This document shows positions 35,204 through 40,267 of a stretch of 40,267 nt of DNA, one piece after another; within the stretch, counting starts at the first letter, position 1, and each line of letters starts with the position of its first letter. The translations under genes and the position numbers were made by a program. Origin of the DNA: Pseudonocardia sp. 73-21 (lineage in GTDB: Bacteria > Actinomycetota > Actinomycetes > Mycobacteriales > Pseudonocardiaceae); NCBI RefSeq assembly GCF_001899645.1, contig NZ_MKVV01000095.1, positions 55,151-95,417 of the forward strand, written 5' to 3'. Below the pieces are notes generated by a model that did not search any database, was not told where the DNA came from, and saw only the letters and a list, made by a program, of their open reading frames with translations.

Positions 35204-35248
35204 ACCGAGGGCCCGGAACCGGGTCGTGTCCGGTTTCGGGCCCTCGGT
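35204..35248 (+). terminator. Intrinsic terminator between pdtaS and whiB1
   Basis: A 19-bp stem (ACCGAGGGCCCGGAACCGG against CCGGTTTCGGGCCCTCGGT, one G-U pair) with a 7-nt loop lies in the 206-bp gap between the convergent pdtaS and whiB1 genes. It can act in both directions. Confidence 0.8.
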
Positions 35249-35322
35249 GGGGGAGAGTGTGTACTACTTCATGCTCGCGGTACTACATCTCGGTGCTACT
35301 GAGAATCTCGGTGGTGCTCAGA

Positions 35323-35574
35323 TCAGGCGGTCCGTGCACGCGTACGTGCGTTGCGGCGCTTGAGTGCACGCCGCTCGTCCTCGCTCATGCCGCCCCAGAC
35401 GCCTGCGTCCTGGCCGCTCTCCAGTGCCCACGTGAGGCACTCGGTGACCACGGGGCAGCGCCGGCATACGGTCTTGGCTTCGGCGATCTGCAGCAACGCC
35501 GGACCGCTGGTTCCCACAGGGAAAAACAGCTCGGGGTCCTCGTCGCGGCAGATAGCGCGGTGACGCCAGTCCAT
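35323..35574 (-). CDS. whiB1: WhiB1 iron-sulfur transcription factor
   Basis: An 83-residue Wbl protein. Cys9, Cys37, Cys40 and Cys46 bind a [4Fe-4S] cluster, and the GVWGG turn (58-62) is followed by the basic DNA-binding tail DERRALKRRNARTRARTA. In M. tuberculosis the holo form binds the primary sigma factor and the cluster reacts with nitric oxide; the gene is essential. The wording ICRDEDPELFFPVG and LESGQDAGVWGGMSEDERR is WhiB1-specific compared with other Wbl paralogues. ATG at 35574 has GAGGAG about 10 nt upstream. A promoter and CRP-like site lie upstream. Confidence 0.96.
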   Translation of the reverse strand: MDWRHRAICRDEDPELFFPVGTSGPALLQIAEAKTVCRRCPVVTECLTWALESGQDAGVWGGMSEDERRALKRRNARTRARTA

Positions 35575-35641
35575 GTTGCTCTGCTCCTCGTACTTGCGCG
35601 ATCGGGGTCGCGCCGATCGTCTGTCACGGTGTTTCCGCGCT

Positions 35642-35657
35642 TGTGAATAGTTTCACG
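35642..35657 (-). promoter_or_regulatory. CRP-like operator in the whiB1 leader
   Basis: TGTGA, 6 bp, then TCACG is one base away from the symmetric TGTGA-N6-TCACA site of CRP. It lies 68-83 bp upstream of the whiB1 start. The M. tuberculosis whiB1 promoter is also CRP-controlled, so the site is probably real. Confidence 0.7.
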
Positions 35658-35699
35658 AGCGCGCTCGATCTTCAAGGGTCGAGGGCTGATCGGGTGGGT

Positions 35700-35728
35700 T
35701 AGTTACCCAACTCACCTACTCACCGCAA
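35700..35728 (-). promoter_or_regulatory. Putative whiB1 promoter
   Basis: On the minus strand TTGCGG (35728-35723) and TAACTA (35705-35700) are spaced by 17 bp, predicting a start near 35693 and a leader of about 119 nt. The CRP-like site would lie about 36-51 nt downstream of that start, a position more typical of repression. Confidence 0.55.
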
Positions 35729-36130
35729 CGAGTGTAGCCACGATCGGTTACTCATCGTGTCTCGCTGTGGTGAACAATCAACCTCGAACCGCCCACGGGG
35801 GATCGGTTACCCGATCTCCCGACGGACCATGCGGCCAGCTCCGGTTTCCCGGGGCTCCCGCGGTCGTTCGTTCCGCCTGACCTACCTTGGGCCACTGTCT
35901 GACCTGGTGCGACCCCTTATCGGCCCGACGGTCCGCGCCCATCGGTGAATGGACACGATCTGTCACTCGCCCGAGTGACGGAAGGGGCCCAGGTGCGACG
36001 AGCTGCGGGTCTGGTACGACGACGCGTAGCGCCGTGGTCACGGCCCGAAGTGCTGTTCTGTGGCGCCACGACGTGCCCGGAGGGTGCAACGGCGGGTCGG
36101 CGCCGGACATTCCGGCCGCGTGACCAGGCC
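35729..36130. other. Gene-free region upstream of whiB1 and the small membrane protein
   Basis: Less GC-rich than the surroundings near 35690-35800, as expected for promoters. Open frames here have no family similarity, starts or codon use to support them. Apart from upstream elements of the divergent genes I see nothing definite. Confidence 0.5.
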
Positions 36131-36143
36131 TATCCTGGAGGTC

Positions 36144-36545
36144 GTGATGGTCGAGCGGGAGACGCCGCGTCAGGTGCGGATCGCCGGCGTGCTGGTGGCG
36201 GTGCAGGCCCTGGCGGCGATCGGGTTCGCCGTGGCGATCGGCGTGCAGGCGGGTGAACTGTCCCTGTCGGCTCCCGCCGTGCTGGGCGAGACCGCCTTCT
36301 TCGTGCTCATCGGCCTCGCGCTGCTCGGCGTGGGCGTCGGACTGGTCGCGGGGCGCCGTGTGGCGCGCACGCCCGCCATCGTCACCCAGCTGCTGCTGCT
36401 GCCGGTGGTCTACGCGCTGATCGGCCCGTCGCAGCAGCTGCTGCTGGGCATCGTCGCCGGCGGCTACGTGATCACCACGTTCCTGCTGCTGATCAGTGAG
36501 CCGTCCAGGATGTGGTCCATGGACCTGGAGGGCCGGTCCCGCTAG
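36144..36545 (+). CDS. Small integral membrane protein (Rv3217c-like)
   Basis: A 133-residue protein with four hydrophobic segments: about 12-32 (RIAGVLVAVQALAAIGFAVA), 45-68 (VLGETAFFVLIGLALLGVGVG), 76-95 (TPAIVTQLLLLPVVYALI) and 99-120 (LLLGIVAGGYVITTFLLL), and short charged ends. No enzyme motif is seen. It stands in the place of the Rv3217c membrane protein beside whiB1. Starts GTG 36144 and ATG 36147 are adjacent. TATCCT (36131-36136) ends 7 nt before the GTG, which suggests a leaderless message, although GGAGG is also there. The function is unknown. Confidence 0.8.
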   Translation: MMVERETPRQVRIAGVLVAVQALAAIGFAVAIGVQAGELSLSAPAVLGETAFFVLIGLALLGVGVGLVAGRRVARTPAIVTQLLLLPVVYALIGPSQQLLLGIVAGGYVITTFLLLISEPSRMWSMDLEGRSR

Positions 36546-36560
36546 CCCGAGCGCCTGCCC

Positions 36561-37058
36561 CTACTTCTGCCGGTCGAGGTCACGAAGGGCGTCGCCGTCG
36601 AGGCGGAAGGTGGTCCACTCGTCCATGGGGACGGCGCCGATCGAGCGGTAGAAGGCGATCGACGGCGCGTTCCAGTCCAGCACCGACCACTCCAGGCGGG
36701 CGTAGCCCCGTTCACGGCACACCGAGGCCAGCTGCGCCAGCAGGCCCCGGCCGAGGCCGCGCCCGCGGTGCTCGGGGCGGACGTAGAGGTCCTCGAGGTA
36801 GATCCCGTGCACCCCGCGCCAGGTGGAGAAGTTGCGGAACCACAACGCACAGCCGACCACCTCGCCGTCGACGGTGGCGACGTGGCCGAACAGGGCCGGT
36901 GCGGGTCCGAAGAGGGCCGCGTGGAGCTGCTCGTCGGTGAGGTGGCAGGACGCCGGCTCCCGCTCGTACTCGGCGAGCTCGCGGACGAGCCCGACGACGG
37001 CCGCGACGTCGTCGGCCGCGACGTCCCGGATGGTGGGGTCCACGAACACAGGGTTCAC
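36561..37058 (-). CDS. GNAT-family N-acetyltransferase
   Basis: A 165-residue acetyl-CoA-dependent transferase. The fold is complete: IRDVAADDVAAVVGLVRELA at the start, HVATVDGEVVGCALWF (strand 4), LEDLYVRPEHRGRGLGRGLL with the R/Q-x-x-G-x-G/A acetyl-CoA loop, and LEWSVLDWNAPSIAFYRSIG, the usual N-x-x-A-x-x-F-Y-x-x-x-G. The E-Y-E and WSVLDWN pattern is close to spermidine/diamine acetyltransferases, so a polyamine-like substrate is possible but not proven. Its GTG start overlaps the stop of the phosphatase gene upstream by 4 bp, so the pair forms an operon. Confidence 0.9.
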   Translation of the reverse strand: MNPVFVDPTIRDVAADDVAAVVGLVRELAEYEREPASCHLTDEQLHAALFGPAPALFGHVATVDGEVVGCALWFRNFSTWRGVHGIYLEDLYVRPEHRGRGLGRGLLAQLASVCRERGYARLEWSVLDWNAPSIAFYRSIGAVPMDEWTTFRLDGDALRDLDRQK

Positions 37059-37651
37059 GAGGACAGGGCCCGCAGGTTGACGTGCACCAGCTGCGGCACG
37101 CCCCGCTCCTCGCCCAGCACCGCGAACGACGGGGCGTCCATCGCGAAGTGGACGCCGCCCGAGGCGGGCAGGCCGATCCAGCGCGCCGCCAGCACCCGGC
37201 TGAACTGTCCGTGCCCGACCAGCACGACGTCACCGCCGGTCGTGGCGGCGCGGGCGTCGGCGAGCACGGAGTCGGCGCGGGCGGTGACCTGCTCGGCGGT
37301 CTCGCCGTTCGGGCACGGGTGGGTCCACACCGTCCAGCCGGGCACGGTCTCGCGGATCGTCTCGGTGGTGATGCCCTCGTAGTCGCCGTAGTCCCATTCG
37401 GCGAGGCGCTCGTCGATGCGGTCGACGTGCAGGCCGGCCAGCTCCGCGGTGTCGCGGGCACGGCTGCGCGGGCTGCTCAGGACCAGGACGGGCGGGGTGT
37501 CGCCGCGCAGCCGCACCAGCAGGTCACCCGCGGCCTTGGCCAACCCGCGTCCCCGGTCGGTGAGGGGGATGTCGGTGCTGCCCGTGTGGCGGCCGGACAG
37601 CGACCACTCCGTCTCGCCGTGGCGCAGCAGGAAAACTCGGCTGTTGGACAC
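37055..37651 (-). CDS. gpm2: Histidine phosphatase (Gpm2-like acid phosphatase)
   Basis: A 198-residue member of the phosphoglycerate-mutase-like superfamily. LLRHGETEWSLSGRHTG carries the phospho-acceptor His11, followed by SSPRSRARDTAEL, AEWDYGDYEG (the acid), and the second catalytic histidine in VVLVGHGQFSRVLAARW. The length and wording suit Rv3214 (Gpm2), which despite its name acts as an acid phosphatase, not a mutase. GTG start at 37651, with TAAGGT 8 nt before it and no Shine-Dalgarno sequence. It is first of a two-gene operon with the acetyltransferase and divergent from a methyltransferase remnant. Confidence 0.92.
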   Translation of the reverse strand: MSNSRVFLLRHGETEWSLSGRHTGSTDIPLTDRGRGLAKAAGDLLVRLRGDTPPVLVLSSPRSRARDTAELAGLHVDRIDERLAEWDYGDYEGITTETIRETVPGWTVWTHPCPNGETAEQVTARADSVLADARAATTGGDVVLVGHGQFSRVLAARWIGLPASGGVHFAMDAPSFAVLGEERGVPQLVHVNLRALSS

Positions 37652-37659
37652 AGCACTCG

Positions 37660-37669
37660 ACCTTAGTGT
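37660..37669. promoter_or_regulatory. Overlapping divergent -10 elements
   Basis: On the minus strand TAAGGT (37665-37660) lies 8 nt before the gpm2 GTG. On the plus strand TAGTGT (37664-37669) lies 7 nt before the ATG at 37677. The two boxes overlap by two bases in a 25-bp gap, as at 22036-22045. Confidence 0.4.
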
Positions 37670-37676
37670 CCGGGGG

Positions 37677-38032
37677 ATGGAACCGGTCTACGAGACGATC
37701 GGGCCCGGCTGCCGCTCGGTCCGGCGGCCCGACCCGCGGATCGCCGCGGCGATCCGGCAGGCCATCGGCGACGCCACCACGGTGCTCCACGTCGGGGCGG
37801 GCGCGGGCTCCTGCGAGCCGCCGGCCGCGACGGTGCCGGTGGTGGAGCCATCCGCGGTGACGATCGTGCAGCGGCCCGTCGGAGCCGCCCGGCCCTCGTC
37901 GAGCGGGCCGTCGCGCAGCTCGCGGCCGATCTGGAGTCCGGGGCATGGGCCCGGCGCCACGCCGTCCTCGTCGACCTCGTCGACCTCCCGGAGCTCGACG
38001 TCGGCTACCGGCCGGTGGTGGCCGGGGACTGA
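37677..38032 (+). pseudogene. SAM-dependent methyltransferase with an internal deletion
   Basis: The start reads MEPVYETIGPGCRSVRRPDP, then IAAAIRQAI and VLHVGAGAGSCEP, which is the SAM-binding motif I of class I methyltransferases, then VVEPSAVTIVQRP. After about 70 codons (near 37885-37892) the frame is lost. The next frame then gives a typical methyltransferase end, ALVERAVAQLAADLESGAWA, LVDLPELDVGYRPVVAG, stopping at 38030-38032. Roughly half of the usual 240-residue protein is missing between the two. It also overlaps the 3' end of the CDF gene by 28 bp. Not expected to be active. Confidence 0.7.
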
Positions 38033-39027
38033 GCCGGGTGCGCGTGCACCGTGGCCGCGGTCAGGCGCGGCACGGCGTGGGTGAGCTCGTGCTCGGCGGC
38101 GTGCGCGGTGCGGTGGGCGTCCTCGATCGTGACGCCGGCGGGCACCGACAGGTCCACCTCGGCGCGCAGGGCGTGGCCGATCCAGCGCAGCCGCACCCGG
38201 TCGACCGCGACGACGCCGTCCACGTGCGCCAGAGCGTCGGTGGCCTGCGCCACCAGTTCCGGGTCCACAGCGTCCATCAGGCGCGCGAGCACCTGCTTGG
38301 CCGCGCCCCAGGTGACGGTGGCGATGGCCGCGGTGATGGCCAGGCCGACCACCGGGTCCGCCCAGCGCCAGCCCAGTGCCGCGCCACCGGCGCTCAGCAG
38401 CACCGCGGCGGAGGTGATGGCGTCGGTGCGGGCGTGCAGGCCGTCGGCGACCAGCGCGGCCGAGCCGATGCGCCGGCCGGTGCGCAGCCGCACCTGGGCG
38501 GCGATCTCGTTGCCGACCGCGCCGACCAGCCCGGCCGCGGCCACGGCCCACAGGAACCGGACGTCGGTGGGCTCGGCCAGGCGGCGGATCGACTCGTACC
38601 CGGCGTAGACCGCCGAGGCGAGGATGACCAGCACCACCACGACGCCGGCGACGTCCTCCGCGCGGCCGTAGCCGTAGGTGTAGCGGCGGGTGGCCGGGCG
38701 GCGGCCCAGCCAGAACGCGATGCCGACGGGTACGGCGGTCAGGGCGTCGGCGACGTTGTGCAGGGTGTCCGAGAGCAGGGCCACCGACCCCGACATCACC
38801 GCCACGACCGCCTGGAACGCGGCCGTCACGCCCAGCACGGCCAGCGAGATCCACAGCGCGCGCATGCCGTCGGACGAGGCCTCCATCGTGGAGTCCACGC
38901 GGTCCGCGGCGTCGTGGCTGTGCGGGGTGACGACGTGGCGGAGGCTGTCCAGCCACGTCCGGCGGGGCGCGTGCTCGTGGCCGTGTCCGTGGCCGTGCCC
39001 GTGACCGGTTTGCGCTGCTGTGCTCAT
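38005..39027 (-). CDS. Cation diffusion facilitator (CDF) metal exporter
   Basis: A 340-residue membrane antiporter that would export Zn2+ or a related divalent metal in exchange for H+. A histidine-rich N-terminus (HGHGHGHGHEH) is followed by six membrane segments (about 57-80, 88-105, 125-145, 160-178, 200-220 and 225-245). The metal site is formed by SDTLHNVADALTA and ADGLHARTDAITSAA (H/D-x3-D pairs on helices 2 and 5), with a cytosolic C-terminal dimerisation domain (RLMDAVDPELVAQATDAL, HALRAEVDLSVP). ATG at 39027 is chosen because of the TATTGT box 7 nt upstream. Divergent from an ArsR-type regulator, the likely controller. The metal itself is not determined. Confidence 0.93.
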   Translation of the reverse strand: MSTAAQTGHGHGHGHGHEHAPRRTWLDSLRHVVTPHSHDAADRVDSTMEASSDGMRALWISLAVLGVTAAFQAVVAVMSGSVALLSDTLHNVADALTAVPVGIAFWLGRRPATRRYTYGYGRAEDVAGVVVVLVILASAVYAGYESIRRLAEPTDVRFLWAVAAAGLVGAVGNEIAAQVRLRTGRRIGSAALVADGLHARTDAITSAAVLLSAGGAALGWRWADPVVGLAITAAIATVTWGAAKQVLARLMDAVDPELVAQATDALAHVDGVVAVDRVRLRWIGHALRAEVDLSVPAGVTIEDAHRTAHAAEHELTHAVPRLTAATVHAHPAQSPATTGR

Positions 39028-39034
39028 GCCCGGC

Positions 39035-39064
39035 ACAATACGTGCTCATGTACGCACACGACAA
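39035..39064 (-). promoter_or_regulatory. CDF promoter with a probable ArsR operator
   Basis: On the minus strand TTGTCG (39064-39059) and TATTGT (39040-39035) are 18 bp apart, and the ATG follows after 7 nt. GTGC-N8-GCAC (39042-39057) lies between the two boxes and over the arsR start, a fitting place for a repressor that blocks both genes. Confidence 0.5.
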
Positions 39065-39413
39065 TAGCGGTGTCGCCGAGAACACGCTGCGGTGGGACGA
39101 GCTGCCTCCCGACGAGTACGTCGAGGCCGCCGTCGAGTCGTTCCGGATGCTCGCCGACCCCACCCGGCTGCGGCTGCTGTGGCTGCTGTGCGGCGCCGAG
39201 TACGACGTGACGGACCTGGCGGAGGCCGTCGGCGCCGCCCGGCCCGCCGTGTCGCAGCACCTGGCGAAGCTGCGGCTCGCCGGGCTGGTGGCCACCCGCC
39301 GTGACGGCCGCCGGGCGGTCTACCGGGCCCGGGGTGGCCACGTCCGCCGGCTGCTCGCCGAGGCGCTGGAGGCGGCCGGGCACGTCGTCGGCGGGGTTCC
39401 GGAGCACGACTGA
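39042..39413 (+). CDS. ArsR/SmtB-family metal-sensing regulator
   Basis: A 123-residue winged-helix repressor. FRMLADPTRLRLLWLLCGAE is the helix leading to the recognition HTH DVTDLAEAVGAARPAVSQHL, followed by the wing ATRRDGRRAVYRARGGHV and a C-terminal helix with two histidines (H-x13-H). The histidine spacing does not match the SmtB/CzrA alpha-5 zinc site (D-x-H-x10-H), so the metal site may differ or lie elsewhere, perhaps using the N-terminal His and the HD end. GTG at 39042 is used; ATG at 39048 is equally possible. It probably represses itself and the divergent CDF exporter until metal binds. Confidence 0.88.
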   Translation: MLMYAHDNSGVAENTLRWDELPPDEYVEAAVESFRMLADPTRLRLLWLLCGAEYDVTDLAEAVGAARPAVSQHLAKLRLAGLVATRRDGRRAVYRARGGHVRRLLAEALEAAGHVVGGVPEHD

Positions 39414-39595
39414 CCCGCTCGGCCGCCGGCGGGAACGGCCGGGTCGGGAAGGGGTACCCGTGCACGCGACCTTCCGCAGGAGCGCGACCAGGCCCGGTCA
39501 GGGCGCGGGGGTGGCGGCGCTGATCGAGGGGGCCGCACTCCGAGGGCGACCACCCGCCGAACGGGGATCGCGGTCCCTCGCGAACGGTCGGGTGG

Positions 39596-40078
39596 TCAGC
39601 CGGCGCCCGTGACCTGCTCGCGCAGGATGTCGGCGTGCCCGCAGTGGTGGGCCAGCTCGCGCAGGACCTGCAGGTACACCCAGCGCAGCGTGCGTGGCCC
39701 CGCCCGGTGGCCGGTCACGACGGCGTCCAGCGGCAGTTCGGCGACCGTCGTCCGGGCCGTCGCGCACGCCGCGCGGTGGGCCGCCGTGACCGAGGCGACG
39801 GTGTCGTCGTCGGAGAGCCGGAAGGACTCGTCCGGGGTGGTCGCCAGGCCGAGCTCCCGGCGCGGCGTGCCACCGACGCACTCCTCGAACCACACCCGCT
39901 GCATCCACGTGACGTGCTTGAGCAGGCCGAGCAGCGTCGTCGCGGAGGGGACGAGGCGGCGACGGGCCTGCTCCTCGGTGAGCTGGTGGAGGGTGGCCTC
40001 GAGGGCACTGCGGTACTCCTCGACGAACGCGTCGAGCTGCGCGCGCTCGTCGTCCAGCCCCACGTCGAACGAGCCCAT
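39596..40078 (-). CDS. DinB-like (DUF664) four-helix protein
   Basis: A 160-residue member of the DinB/YfiT metalloprotein superfamily. The usual order is seen: ERAQLDAFVEEYRSALEATL, then LLGLLKHVTWMQRVWFEE with the first metal histidine, TVASVTAAHRAACA with the second part, and the end VLRELAHHCGHADILREQV with the histidines that complete the three-histidine site. Members include mycothiol-dependent transferases in actinobacteria, so a mycothiol-linked reaction is a fair guess only. ATG at 40078 with GAGGGAG about 8 nt upstream. Between 39414 and 39595 there is no recognisable feature. Confidence 0.87.
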   Translation of the reverse strand: MGSFDVGLDDERAQLDAFVEEYRSALEATLHQLTEEQARRRLVPSATTLLGLLKHVTWMQRVWFEECVGGTPRRELGLATTPDESFRLSDDDTVASVTAAHRAACATARTTVAELPLDAVVTGHRAGPRTLRWVYLQVLRELAHHCGHADILREQVTGAG

Positions 40079-40105
40079 CGGCGTCTCCCTCGCAACGAGA
40101 AGCGA

Positions 40106-40140
40106 CGCTGACCCACGGGAGGTTCTCCCGCTGGTCAGCG
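40106..40140 (-). terminator. Hairpin terminator for the last gene
   Basis: CGCTGACC (40106-40113) pairs with GGTCAGCG (40133-40140), and an inner CGGGAG/CTCCCG pair closes a 3-nt loop. It lies 18 bp after the stop of the partial gene on the minus strand. Confidence 0.7.
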
Positions 40141-40158
40141 CCGCAGTCAGGGCCTGGA

Positions 40159-40267
40159 TCAGGCAGCCTGCTTGGTCTCCCAGAAGATCTTGTCGATCTG
40201 GGCGATCAGGCCGAGGAGCTCCTCGCCCGTCTTCGGGTCGTTCGAACCCTTGGTGCCACTGGCACCC
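40159..40267 (-). CDS. Unidentified protein, C-terminal end (partial)
   Basis: On the minus strand the last 35 codons of a gene enter from the window edge: GASGTKGSNDPKTGEELLGL, then IAQIDKIFWETKQAA and TGA at 40161-40159. The end is a short amphipathic helix with ELLGLIAQIDKIFWE. I do not recognise the family with confidence. By comparison with M. tuberculosis gene order a ParA-related gene could lie here, but nothing in this fragment shows that. Codon use fits a real gene, and a terminator follows the stop. Confidence 0.6.
   Translation of the reverse strand, partial: GASGTKGSNDPKTGEELLGLIAQIDKIFWETKQAA

Overview
The window is about 40 kb of very GC-rich DNA with strong G/C third-position bias, dense short-gap genes, many GTG starts and many -10 boxes lying 6-8 nt before a start codon. 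The gene order sahH-tmk-mtrA-mtrB-lpqB-comF-hpf-secA ... wax ester synthase/DGAT ... rsgA-aroA-SRAP-sigH-rshA-pdtaS-whiB1-gpm2 follows, from memory, the Mycobacterium tuberculosis Rv3214-Rv3248 block. Differences in the inserted genes and the repeat content suggest a non-mycobacterial actinomycete, most likely Pseudonocardiales (Pseudonocardia-like). That placement is inference.

Layout. (i) 1-5.3 kb is accessory: the end of an AraC regulator, a cytochrome P450, a DHFR/RibD-like reductase, a nitroreductase remnant, an acyl-CoA synthetase and an orphan GlmL/MutL-type ATPase. (ii) 5.5-18.3 kb is the conserved core: an S-adenosylhomocysteine riboswitch ahead of ahcY, then a Nudix hydrolase, tmk, a collapsed VapBC relic, the MtrA-MtrB-LpqB envelope/cell-division signalling operon, a pair of inverted 22-bp tandem repeat arrays, comF, hpf and secA1. 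(iii) 18.3-30 kb is mixed: an Rv3235-like protein, MarR plus a frameshifted HAD gene, a small antitoxin-like protein, lldD2, an rRNA methyltransferase, WS/DGAT plus a DUF6912-type gene, an unusual photolyase-family protein with its domains in reversed order, a phosphotransferase, a DUF1707 protein, a lipoprotein, rsgA, aroA and a decayed coiled-coil gene. (iv) 30-40.3 kb carries SRAP, an alpha/beta hydrolase, ybaK, the redox-stress sigma factor with its zinc anti-sigma factor, the 24-residue ribosomal protein bL37, the PdtaS kinase, WhiB1, a small membrane protein, a GNAT acetyltransferase, a Gpm2-like phosphatase, a methyltransferase remnant, a CDF metal exporter divergent from an ArsR regulator, a DinB-like protein and the end of an unidentified gene.

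Themes. Signal transduction is dense (MtrAB, SigH/RshA, PdtaS, WhiB1 with a CRP-like site, MarR, ArsR). The SAH riboswitch ties AhcY to methyl-cycle load. The sigma factor is preceded by a perfect copy of its own promoter type, placed to yield a longer isoform. At least five loci are decayed or frameshifted (nitroreductase, VapBC, HAD, coiled-coil, methyltransferase).

The least explained signals are the 22-bp-period CGAGTCG repeats, seen at two loci as inverted arrays directly after stop codons, and the photolyase-like protein with an FAD domain first, an antenna-like domain last and an Fe-S-like cysteine set.
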